From contig CAISXI010000233.1 of the NCBI GenBank assembly GCA_903889425.1, positions 1-33,754 on the forward strand: DNA of 33,754 nt, given 5' to 3'. Below the pieces are notes generated by a model. It saw only the letters and a program-made list of their open reading frames with translations, had not been told where the DNA came from and did no database searches. The translations under genes and the position numbers were made by a program. Numbering within the stretch: position 1 is the stretch's first letter; each line of letters starts with the position of its first letter. Origin of the DNA: an uncultured Roseiflexaceae bacterium (lineage in GTDB: Bacteria > Chloroflexota > Chloroflexia > Chloroflexales > Roseiflexaceae). Shown here in pieces: positions 17,801-25,459 of this stretch.

Positions 17801-19390
17801 CCAACACCACACCTGGCCTGATTGTTGCAACGCACAGGTATGATGTGCGCCGGCACTCAACGTCGCGGCACGCGTAAGCGTCCAAATTTGCGAAGGCTGG
17901 TCATGATTTTGAAAATCAGCCACGCCCAATTGTCCAAATTCATTGGCACCCCAACAATATATTTGTTGGTCATACCGCACCACACAGGTATGTTGGGCAC
18001 CGGCCACTACACTCAGCACACCATCAATATCTGGCGGTGCCGGATTCGGTTGATCACGTTGGAACGCAGTACCGAGTTGGCCTTCAAGGTTCCTACCCCA
18101 ACACTGGAGCCGGCCTTGTTGCCACAAGGCACACATATGCGCAACCCCACCAGCCAATACATCAACAGTTACGCCTAGGTGCATCAACACAAATTCTGAT
18201 TTTGTTTTTTCGGTAATAGTCGCCCCTAATTGCCCATATTGATTATCGCCACGACAGACGATTTTGGCAGCACGCAACAATACACACGTACTGTTATCGG
18301 TGGTAGTCACATCAAGTGCACCAAATAATGGAGTTTGGACAATTTGGGTGTTTTGATTAGTCATACATCCCAAATTATCATTCGCGAGCACCGCACACAA
18401 TACCGAAGTATTACTGCCACGGATGCGTACAATTGCGGATGGAAACTGAATTTGCTGGGGCAAAGCGCCATTCCCCCAACACCACAAACTCCCATTAGAA
18501 TCAAGCGCACAGCTTTGTTGGGCAGTCAACACGATTGCATTGGCAACGGGGATGCCTGCAATTAATACGGGGGTGACAATCGAATTACCCGCATTTCCAT
18601 CAACTTGACCAACGGTATTTTCACCCCAACACCAAACTGCGCCAGCTGCAGTCAAGGCACAATTATGATTCCCGCCCGCAGCAATCGCTGTCACATCGCT
18701 CGGTAAATCGTTGATTGGATGGGCATCGATGGCACGTTGACGGGTATCGTCACCAATCTGTGCGCGGCGATTATCGCCCCAACAACGTACACCACCATCA
18801 TCTTGGCGGGCACAGGTATGATTGGCACCACTGACAATTTGTACGACACGCGCGAGCCCTACGACTTGTTGTGGTACTGATTGATTGGTTTGTGGGCCAT
18901 TACTGGTATTTCCTAATTGGCCAAATTGATTCCCACCCCAACAATAGACTCGGCCAATCCGCATTTGCAATGCACACGAATGCGTATCACCGAGGGCAAT
19001 TGCACTTACATCAACCAGCCCACTCACATTCATTGGATTAGGATTCATAGCGAGCGCGTTCCCATCGCTACCACTACCTAATTGCCCTTGACGATTATCA
19101 CCCCAGCACCTGACGAGCGCAGATTGGGTAACCACACAGATATGCCCTGTCCCACTCGCTATTGTATGAAGCTGCGTTGATTGAATCAGCACGGGTTCAT
19201 CGTCTGGCAAGGCTGGCATTGGGATTATTTCTTCTCGTTGGGTTGTAATCGGCGCAACAACCGGCTTGCCACGTTGCTGCACCCGTTCAACGACCTGCAC
19301 CACCACCGTCGACAGCGGCGCGGCAATCATCCCTATCACAAATAGCGTCATGACGCTATACCAAATCGGTAACAAAACACGGTTTATCAT
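14837..19390 (-). CDS. membrane-anchored or exported giant RCC1-repeat protein
   Basis: 1517 aa; N-terminal hydrophobic segment (MINRVLLPIWYSVMTLFVIGMIAAPLSTVVV); repeated 'GxxHTCALxxxGxVxCWGxNxxGQLG' units; Thr/Pro-rich C-terminus. Confidence 0.93.
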   Translation of the reverse strand: MINRVLLPIWYSVMTLFVIGMIAAPLSTVVVQVVERVQQRGKPVVAPITTQREEIIPMPALPDDEPVLIQSTQLHTIASGTGHICVVTQSALVRCWGDNRQGQLGSGSDGNALAMNPNPMNVSGLVDVSAIALGDTHSCALQMRIGRVYCWGGNQFGQLGNTSNGPQTNQSVPQQVVGLARVVQIVSGANHTCARQDDGGVRCWGDNRRAQIGDDTRQRAIDAHPINDLPSDVTAIAAGGNHNCALTAAGAVWCWGENTVGQVDGNAGNSIVTPVLIAGIPVANAIVLTAQQSCALDSNGSLWCWGNGALPQQIQFPSAIVRIRGSNTSVLCAVLANDNLGCMTNQNTQIVQTPLFGALDVTTTDNSTCVLLRAAKIVCRGDNQYGQLGATITEKTKSEFVLMHLGVTVDVLAGGVAHMCALWQQGRLQCWGRNLEGQLGTAFQRDQPNPAPPDIDGVLSVVAGAQHTCVVRYDQQIYCWGANEFGQLGVADFQNHDQPSQIWTLTRAATLSAGAHHTCALQQSGQVWCWGANNVGQLGSVGPAQSLPTAIAALPSVVAIASGGDSNCALQNDATVVCWGAPLLPNTPAFTPIANLVDVVDVKIGWQHACALRIDGAVLCWGKQSFGAPNQTTTTPQIVAGLPPLQSIATGGRHTCGIDAMRQLWCWGANDRNQVSATGDDSIVLPPQIVLSDVSHVALGFTTTCARLQIGQTSCWGDASYGQLGNGVYEYDASQPYVKGLNDGFAIAAGGDFSCTLLTQVIVRCWGGNDYGQIGDGTTNTAALPQTVRSNDEAVTIAAGNAHACLIVSDGTVRCWGHNNYGQLGNQATEDSSTPVIAAVQQTVDLSLGQSHSCALLQDGGGACWGRNDDGQLGSGSTASSGMPLRVADLATAVVLKSGGNHTCAVLQSTKVVCWGRNQQGQLGIGDVGPGLSIPTPVPGLSGVTTISLGLDHSCALIQNGQVYCWGWNRYSQVGMGAVGDTAYITRPQLVADVANVVAITAGDNHTCVLQRSGDMRCWGDNYSGQLGVSTVVGDAATSPTAALVTGVRNVVAIAAGGAHTCALLQRGDVTCWGWNNVGQVGNGAGGAAQDIVAPQPVVGHLGVTAVGVGANHICMTDNQGTVWCWGDNGFGQLGIGSQIGSSTRTLPSEVDAAANTIAVTTGANHTCALLVTNDLNCWGRNTTGQLGNSFSGDLADSPVPYFVGNFVGVTAFAVGGDQSCAIVAGQIYCWGDNQYGQIASEPVGIGEFRTTPTPISGVTTAIDVVVGAQHVCALLESGTVTCWGRNNQYQLGYAGTEMSTIPQEVPGVRGVTTLTAGDNHTCAVQKDQRLICWGSNQNGQLGIVGTEIVNAQQVDGVYDAVAVTAGSAHTCVLSSKRTVQCWGNNAHGQIGVAPDPAVTTPFRLTTVPDLQSVTTIAAGGNRTCAILENTELWCWGENPANLLGVIANPDRNTPVMVQQLWEMRVASLPIQIPTTIPTLPPLAPSATLRITRTVRPTATLIKKRFPTPVIWKRMYP
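15056..19168 (-). repeat. 28 tandem RCC1-like coding repeats (~45-55 aa each)
   Basis: Hand segmentation of the translated protein gives 28 C-x(~9)-C(W/R)G-type units. Unit 6 is degenerate but keeps both cysteines. Confidence 0.85.
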
Positions 19391-19592
19391 GGCATACTCT
19401 CACTATGACTCTGCGTATTTTAGCCCAGAATACACAGCAGTATCAATCAGTTTTAACAGCACAATCATTTTTTACCAAAAGTCGCCCAAAAACAGCACTG
19501 GCAACAATTAATTATCGAGCACTAACTATTAGATAAACCTTGAGGTCACCTCGTTTTGGGATTTGGGCACGAAATGGGACAATCAGACAAAC

Positions 19593-19610
19593 AGGCCAAT
19601 ATTTTGGCCT
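19593..19610. other. perfect 7-bp hairpin AGGCCAA-TATT-TTGGCCT
   Basis: Exact inverted repeat in the intergenic region between the divergent RCC1 gene and the opp-type operon, followed by ATTTTAA. Confidence 0.45.
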
Positions 19611-19669
19611 ATTTTAATGGTAAGGTGTGGCTACTTGTGAAATTGAAAACAAGGTGACCGTAACTTTCA

Positions 19670-19698
19670 TTGACAGCAAAATACAGAGATGCTATAGT
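19670..19698 (+). promoter_or_regulatory. strong SigA-type promoter TTGACA-N17-TATAGT for the opp-type operon
   Basis: Consensus -35 at 19670-19675, 17-nt spacer, TATAGT at 19693-19698. Confidence 0.7.
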
Positions 19699-19934
19699 AC
19701 AACGGATTAAGCAAATCTTAATCTTTCCGTAGACTAGATATTCATATGTAGTGGGCAGACGATATACACGCTGTGTATGCCGTTTTGGTCATGCGTGTAC
19801 ACAAACGTCATTCAGTACAACCGGCTGTATTGTATGAATGAAGTGTTGCAGTTACGCAACAGCATCACCATGAATTTGTATGTTAAGGAGGAACACCGAT
19901 ATTCTACTCGCACACTAGGCGTTAGGGAGATCAC

Positions 19935-20054
19935 ATGGAGATGGCATTTGCGTCATCACCACCGTCTTCCCGAAGCACAGTGAATGTAGGCGACAAATCA
20001 AGGATACGATTCGTTACGAACAGTTGCCGTTCATTTGGATTACTCCTACGCTAA
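19935..20054 (+). CDS. candidate 39-codon leader ORF
   Basis: GGGAGATCAC-ATG start; MEMAFASSPPSSRSTVNVGDKSRIRFVTNSCRSFGLLLR-stop. Lies inside the long leader; weak evidence for coding. Confidence 0.25.
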   Translation: MEMAFASSPPSSRSTVNVGDKSRIRFVTNSCRSFGLLLR

Positions 20055-20200
20055 TCCACAACCAATTCCCGACACGCAAACTGATATACTCGTGACCCGT
20101 CACCGTTATCGACAACACTCCTTGTCTAGTCGCATACGTCTATTGCATGTATTTTTTCATCCGTATCCTATGCTTAACGTAATAAAGGAAAGGCATCCGC

Positions 20201-21133
20201 ATGGTAGCCTACATTTTGGGTCGTTTACTGCGCCTGTTGATTGTTTTTTTCATCGTAACCATCGTAGCGTTTTTGTTGATGCACAATGTCCCTGGTGGAC
20301 CATTTGACGAAACAAACATGCCCTTGAGCGCACAGCAGAAAGCCAATATTTTGGCGAAGTATGGACTCGATCAGCCACTGTATGTGCAATACTACAAATA
20401 CATGAGTAAGGCGCTACTAGGCGATTTTGGGATTTCCTATGCCAACCCCGACAAAACAGTGATGGAAGTCATCGGCTCTGTATGGCCGAAAAGTATTCAG
20501 TTTGGTGGCTTTACGGTGATTATCGCCTTAAGTACCGGGATGTTTTTGGGGATATTGGCGGGTGTCAAACAAAACACCTGGATTGATAGCTTGGTGACAT
20601 TTATTGCCACCGCAGGGATGACGATTCCGAATTTCATTATCGCCATTTGGATGATTTTGATTTTTGTGGTGCAACTAAAAATGCTCCCAATCGCCCTCGA
20701 CATGGCAAACTGGGGCAATTGGAAGGCATGGATTATGCCGGTAATCGCGTTGGGACTTGGCCCGTTGGGGGTTGCAGCGCGCTTTACCCGTGGCAGTATC
20801 GCCGAAGTAATGTCTGCAGATTATATTCGGACTGCGCGTGCCAAGGGGCTATCTGAATCGATGGTTATTTGGCGTCACTCACTCAAAAACGCACTTATCC
20901 CGATTATTACTGCCCTTGGGCCGATGGTGCCAAATCTCATCACCGGGACGATTTTCGTTGAGACGATGTTCCGTATCAACGGTATTGGTAAGTTTTTTGT
21001 GACCAGTATTCAAGACCGTGATTATCCGATGATTCTGGCGTTAATGTTGTTGATTGCGTCGTTGTGGGGCATACTATACCTCTTGACAGACTTGGTTTCA
21101 ACCATTATTGATCCACGTATCAAGCTTGATTAA
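20201..21133 (+). CDS. ABC transporter permease, OppB/DppB type
   Basis: 'MVAYILGRLLRLLIVFFIVTIVAFLLMHNVPGGPFDE' N-terminus, 'GLGPLGVAARFTRGSIAEVMSADYIRTARAKGLSESMVIWRHSLKNALIPIITALG' EAA loop. Confidence 0.95.
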   Translation: MVAYILGRLLRLLIVFFIVTIVAFLLMHNVPGGPFDETNMPLSAQQKANILAKYGLDQPLYVQYYKYMSKALLGDFGISYANPDKTVMEVIGSVWPKSIQFGGFTVIIALSTGMFLGILAGVKQNTWIDSLVTFIATAGMTIPNFIIAIWMILIFVVQLKMLPIALDMANWGNWKAWIMPVIALGLGPLGVAARFTRGSIAEVMSADYIRTARAKGLSESMVIWRHSLKNALIPIITALGPMVPNLITGTIFVETMFRINGIGKFFVTSIQDRDYPMILALMLLIASLWGILYLLTDLVSTIIDPRIKLD

Positions 21134-21147
21134 ATAGGAACAAACAA

Positions 21148-22038
21148 ATGACGACGCCAAACACTGCTTATGTCGAACCAATGGTAGTCCGCAAGCCAGC
21201 CAACTTATGGCGCGATGCCGGGATTCGTTTCAGTCGCAACCGGTTAGCGATGGGAGCAGCAATTGTTGTATTGTTGTTCATCCTGATGGCTATTTTTGCT
21301 GATGTATTAGCACCGACGGCCTATGATTACTCAGACTTAACCAAAAGTCGACGGTTCCCCAGTGCAGAGAACCTACTGGGTACAGACAGCGTCGGGCGTG
21401 ACCAATTGAGCCGCTTGATTTACGGTGCCCGGGTTTCATTGACCATCGGGTTAGCAGTACAAATCATTGCCGTGATTGTCGGTGTGACACTCGGGAGCGC
21501 GGCCGGGTTTATTGGGGGTTGGGCTGATACAATTATCATGGGTATCATCGAAGTCTTTACGGCCATCCCACAGCTCTTGTTTGCGTTGTTTTTGTTATCG
21601 ATATGGGGTGGTGGGTTATTTAATTTGATTCTAGCGTTAGGGTTAATCAGCTGGATCGAGATGTGCCGGTTAACCCGGGCCCAGATCTTGTCGCTCCGCG
21701 AAAAAGAATACATCGAAGCAGCCCGGGCGATTGGCGTAACCAACACGAGTATCGCATGGCGCCATCTGCTGCCGAATGCGCTGTCACCACTGATTATTTC
21801 GTTCACCCTAGGGATTCCAGCCACGATGTTTGCCGAAGCAGGGTTGAGCTTTTTGGGTATTGGTATCAACGACCCCATCCCAAGCTGGGGCAAGATGGCC
21901 GGACAGTCGTCGTCATTCATCGAAGTGTACTGGCATTTGGGACTCTTCCCGACCGTCATGATTGCCTTGACGATGTTGAGTTTTTCGTTTGTGGGTGACG
22001 GCTTGCGGGCTGCCCTAGACCCACGGGGCAGCAAGTAG
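21148..22038 (+). CDS. ABC transporter permease, OppC/DppC type
   Basis: 'AENLLGTDSVGRDQLSRLIYGARVSLTIGLAVQII' and 'REKEYIEAARAIGVTNTSIAWRHLLPNALSPLIISFTLGIPATMFAEAGLSFLGIG'. Confidence 0.95.
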   Translation: MTTPNTAYVEPMVVRKPANLWRDAGIRFSRNRLAMGAAIVVLLFILMAIFADVLAPTAYDYSDLTKSRRFPSAENLLGTDSVGRDQLSRLIYGARVSLTIGLAVQIIAVIVGVTLGSAAGFIGGWADTIIMGIIEVFTAIPQLLFALFLLSIWGGGLFNLILALGLISWIEMCRLTRAQILSLREKEYIEAARAIGVTNTSIAWRHLLPNALSPLIISFTLGIPATMFAEAGLSFLGIGINDPIPSWGKMAGQSSSFIEVYWHLGLFPTVMIALTMLSFSFVGDGLRAALDPRGSK

Positions 22039-22113
22039 TCAGTCATGGTGCGATATCTTTCGCAACTGAAACTTCGTAATCGGTTATGAAGTATCAAAAC
22101 CATGCTAGGATTA

Positions 22114-22146
22114 TTGCATTCAGTTATATTTATATGTTAATATAAT
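22114..22146 (+). promoter_or_regulatory. possible internal promoter before the substrate-binding protein gene
   Basis: TTGCAT (22114-22119) with TAATAT (22138-22143, spacer 18), overlapping a perfect TATAAT (22141-22146), in an AT-rich 220-bp intergenic gap. Confidence 0.35.
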
Positions 22147-22259
22147 TATCACAAATGGCGCGTGTTTCATGGTCAATCTCCTCAAACGGGCGGTCCATTT
22201 GAGGATTGATATAGATGTGTTACCACATTTATCGGATTTTTACGTGAAGGAGATCACAG

Positions 22260-24107
22260 ATGACCCAGTCACCCAAGGGTTCACGTTGGGCAATGCTACT
22301 CGTGACTACCGTGTTGCTTGCAGCATGTGGTGGTGCACCAGCAGCCGAGCCGACCGCTGCACCAGCAGCCGAGCCGACCCAAGCCCCCACCGCGGTATCA
22401 GTTATCGACCAACCCACCGCCGTACCGGAGCCCACTGCTGTACCATCAGGTGCAGGCGTAGAACTTCCCAATGGTAAAGTGTTGCCAGACGATGCTGCTC
22501 CTCTCGATCAGCAAGTCATCTACACCTACCATGACAGCACCACCACCTTCACCACCGTTGACTTCTTGGTCAGCGTGTACGAAGAGGGCGGCGCCGTTGC
22601 CAACATCCACAGCGAGCCATTGATTCGCTTGGACAACAATTTCATGCCTCAGCCAGCTGCTGCCCTTTCATGGTCATCAAATGCTGATGCCACGGAGTGG
22701 ACCTTCAACCTCGACCCCAACTTGAATTGGAGTGATGGCACACCGGTGACCGCTGCCGACTATGTGACCACCTTCCAATATGCTGCCGACAAGACCCATG
22801 CATGGGACTTCGCATGGTTCTTCTCAGCACCAGGCGAAATCAAGAACTGGAACAAGGTTAACGCCGGCGAAGTACCCAACGACCAATTGGGCGTTGTGGC
22901 CAAGGACGCAAAGACCTTGGTATTCACCACCGAAACCCCAGCTCCGTTCTTCGCAGCCAAAGCACTCTACAGCACCCCATTGCAGAAAGCCGCATTCGAC
23001 AAGTACGGACCGTTGTACAACAGCGATCCCAAGACTTCCGTCTCATGTGGACCTTTCATGATGGAAGAATGGGTCAAGGGCGAGCGTTTGGTATGGGTTG
23101 CAAACCCAACCTACACCGGCACCAACAAGCCATTCATCCAAAAGATTGTCGTCATGGCTGCCAAGTCTGAGACATTCTTTGCCGGTTACCGCGCAGGTGA
23201 AGTAGACTTCCTCGATGGTGGTAACATCAGTGCCACCGACGCCGAAATCATTGCTGCTGATCCAGATCTCGCATCACAGGTCCGCACCAATGCCAATGAC
23301 TTCCGCACCGACTACTTGTTCTTTGACAATGCCAATCCTCCTTTCGACAACTTGAAAGTGCGTCAAGCATTCTCACACGTCATCGATCGTGATTCGTTGA
23401 TTGCCAGCATCATCGGCAAGACCCAAGCCATTCCAGCTTACTCATTCTTGATGCCCGGTTTCCATGCCGAGAACTCGAAAGCGCTCTCAGGCATCCAAAA
23501 CTATGACGTTGAGAAGGCCAAAGCATTGATGGCTGAAGCCGGCTACCCAGAAGGCAAGGGCTTCCCCAAGATTGAACTCTGGCTCCGCAGCGAGAACCAA
23601 TCACGCCAAGATGCCGCACAAGCAATTGCTGCGTCATTGAAGCAAAACCTCGGCGTTGACATTGAAGTTTCCAACAAAGAACAAAAAGTCTTCATGGAAG
23701 CCATCAACGCCAAGCCCACCAAGGGTATGCAATTCGGTATGGTTTCATACGGTATTGACTTCTTCGACGCTTCCAACATGTTGGGCGTCTGGTCAACCGG
23801 CGGTCGCCATAACTGGAACAACGCAGACTATGACAAGATGGTTGCTGACGCATCAGCAAGCAACGACACCGCCGGCCGCTTGAAAATGTTCCAAGATGCC
23901 GAGAAGTTGTTGGTTGAAGATGTCGGTGGTATCTTCTTGTTCCACCGCGTCAACTCAGGTTTGAACAAGCCATACCTCGGTGGCGATCAACTCCAAGCCA
24001 ATGCAGCCGGTTTCACCGGTATTCAATGGCCAGGGTTGTCGGCATACAGCACGGTACCTGGTTCAATCTACATCAAGAACAACGTTTCAGATTACCGCAC
24101 AAAGTAA
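22260..24107 (+). CDS. ABC transporter substrate-binding lipoprotein, OppA/DppA type (SBP family 5)
   Basis: Lipobox 'LLAACGGA'; 'AAALSWSSNADATEWTFNLDPNLNWSDGTPVTAADYVTTFQYAAD', 'VRQAFSHVIDRDSLIASI', 'YDVEKAKALMAEAGYPEGKGFPKIELW'. Confidence 0.95.
   Translation: MTQSPKGSRWAMLLVTTVLLAACGGAPAAEPTAAPAAEPTQAPTAVSVIDQPTAVPEPTAVPSGAGVELPNGKVLPDDAAPLDQQVIYTYHDSTTTFTTVDFLVSVYEEGGAVANIHSEPLIRLDNNFMPQPAAALSWSSNADATEWTFNLDPNLNWSDGTPVTAADYVTTFQYAADKTHAWDFAWFFSAPGEIKNWNKVNAGEVPNDQLGVVAKDAKTLVFTTETPAPFFAAKALYSTPLQKAAFDKYGPLYNSDPKTSVSCGPFMMEEWVKGERLVWVANPTYTGTNKPFIQKIVVMAAKSETFFAGYRAGEVDFLDGGNISATDAEIIAADPDLASQVRTNANDFRTDYLFFDNANPPFDNLKVRQAFSHVIDRDSLIASIIGKTQAIPAYSFLMPGFHAENSKALSGIQNYDVEKAKALMAEAGYPEGKGFPKIELWLRSENQSRQDAAQAIAASLKQNLGVDIEVSNKEQKVFMEAINAKPTKGMQFGMVSYGIDFFDASNMLGVWSTGGRHNWNNADYDKMVADASASNDTAGRLKMFQDAEKLLVEDVGGIFLFHRVNSGLNKPYLGGDQLQANAAGFTGIQWPGLSAYSTVPGSIYIKNNVSDYRTK
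22335..22379 (+). repeat. 21-bp perfect direct repeat (24-bp period) in the lipoprotein linker
   Basis: GCACCAGCAGCCGAGCCGACC at 22335-22355 and 22359-22379, encoding APAAEPT twice. Confidence 0.9.
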
Positions 24108-24122
24108 GCTGAACCATTGGGG

Positions 24123-24156
24123 CGAGGGCGTTGCTTCGGCAATGCCCTCGTTTTTT
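24123..24156 (+). terminator. Rho-independent terminator of the opp-type operon
   Basis: CGAGGGCGTTGC-TTCG-GCAATGCCCTCG (one G:T) followed by TTTTTT; UUCG tetraloop. Confidence 0.93.
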
Positions 24157-24208
24157 GTGCCAAATATACAGTACAATGAATGAAACACCCTACCGAGAAG
24201 CGACACCC

Positions 24209-24820
24209 ATGCACATCATGCTCGTCCGCCATGGCGAAACAGCCTACAACGCTAGCGGCCACTATCAAGGCCATATGCAAATCAGCCTCAACGATACCGG
24301 CTTTGCCCAAGCCACCCGGGTCGGTGAACGGCTACGCCATCACCACTTTGCCGCCATCTATAGTAGCGACCTGCTCCGTGCCGTCCAAACCGCTACCGCC
24401 ATCGCTGCCCATCACCACCAGCCTGTGGTTGAATTGGCCGGTTTCCGTGAAATCGACGTCGGCCTGTGGGAACACCTCACCGTCGCCGAAATCTCTGCCC
24501 AATTTCCTACCGACTTTGCCGCCTATCGCGCCAAACCAGGCCGGGCCATTTATACCGGTGGTGAATCATACGCCCAAATGCAAACCCGCGCCATGCACGC
24601 CCTCACCACGGTCATGCAACGCAACGACGAACACGACACCATTTGTATCGTCTGCCATGGTGGCACCATCCGATCAATCGTCTGCGCCGTGCTCAATCTC
24701 GATATCGACCACTATACCCAGATGTGGATCGATAATTGTGCCTTGACCACCGTCATCCACCAACACGGCAAATTGCGCCTCGGTAATCTCAACGATAATG
24801 CCCACGCCGAAATCCACTGA
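24209..24820 (+). CDS. histidine phosphatase family protein (phosphoglycerate mutase-like), paralog 1
   Basis: 'MHIMLVRHGETAYNASGHYQGHMQISLNDTGFAQA' RHG motif, 'IYSSDLLRAVQTA', 'VCHGGTIRSIV'. The ORF-track start 24131 lies inside the terminator; 24209 (or 24176) is preferred. Confidence 0.92.
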   Translation: MHIMLVRHGETAYNASGHYQGHMQISLNDTGFAQATRVGERLRHHHFAAIYSSDLLRAVQTATAIAAHHHQPVVELAGFREIDVGLWEHLTVAEISAQFPTDFAAYRAKPGRAIYTGGESYAQMQTRAMHALTTVMQRNDEHDTICIVCHGGTIRSIVCAVLNLDIDHYTQMWIDNCALTTVIHQHGKLRLGNLNDNAHAEIH

Positions 24821-24839
24821 GCAGAATTAACCATGCATT

Positions 24840-25448
24840 ATGCAGTTACTCCTCATTCGCCACGGCGAAACAGCCTATAACGTCCAAGGAATAATCTATG
24901 GTCACGCCCAAGTTCCGCTCAATGAGCGCGGACAGACACAGGCGCACCACCTAGGGCAACGACTCAAACAGCACCAAATCCGGGCCGTCTATAGTAGTGA
25001 TTTGATTCGGGCAATGCATACTGCCGAAGCGATTTTGGCCCATCACCCAATCACACTCGTAACGGATGTCGGCTTGCGGGAACTTGATGTCGGTGAGTGG
25101 GAACACAAAAGTGTCCCCGATGTGCAACAACATTATGCCGAACTCTACCAACAATATTGTGCGACACCAGGTCAAATGATCTACCCAGGCGGTGAATCAC
25201 ATCAAATGCTCCAACACCGCGTGATGCACGTAATCAATCGTTATGTCGCCTTGCACCAAGACAACGACATCATCTGTGTGGTCTGTCATGGTGGTACAAT
25301 TGCAGCTATTGTTTGTGCAGTGTTAGGACTCGACATTAATCTGCACGAACGCATCCGCATCGACAACTGTGCGATTACCACGATTACGATTACCAATGGG
25401 GTCATGCAACTTGCCTGCCTCAACGACAATACACACGCAGCATCATAG
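24840..25448 (+). CDS. histidine phosphatase family protein (phosphoglycerate mutase-like), paralog 2
   Basis: 'MQLLLIRHGETAYNVQGIIYGHAQVPLNERGQTQA', 'VYSSDLIRAMHTA', 'GGESHQMLQHRVMH', 'VCHGGTIAAIV'; clearly paralogous to the upstream gene. Confidence 0.92.
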   Translation: MQLLLIRHGETAYNVQGIIYGHAQVPLNERGQTQAHHLGQRLKQHQIRAVYSSDLIRAMHTAEAILAHHPITLVTDVGLRELDVGEWEHKSVPDVQQHYAELYQQYCATPGQMIYPGGESHQMLQHRVMHVINRYVALHQDNDIICVVCHGGTIAAIVCAVLGLDINLHERIRIDNCAITTITITNGVMQLACLNDNTHAAS

Positions 25449-25459
25449 GAGAAGCGCTG

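Noticed and set aside
15056-19168. CRISPR-like regular repeats with ~150-160 bp period
   Set aside because: The periodicity is the protein-coding RCC1 repeat; unit length and divergence do not fit CRISPR repeats and spacers.
14837-19390. Many plus-strand ORFs (e.g. 15833-16201, 16211-16522, 16663-17007, 17822-18178) opposite the RCC1 gene
   Set aside because: They are antisense open frames created by the repeated composition of the RCC1 gene; they are rich in His/Thr/Arg, lack ribosome-binding sites and resemble no family.
21420-22103. 227-aa minus-strand ORF over the OppC-type permease
   Set aside because: Antisense to a certain permease gene; its composition reflects the complementary strand.
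24123-24208. Phosphatase paralog 1 starting at 24131 as in the ORF track
   Set aside because: That start is inside the terminator stem of the previous operon; family alignment begins at MHIMLVRHGET (24209).
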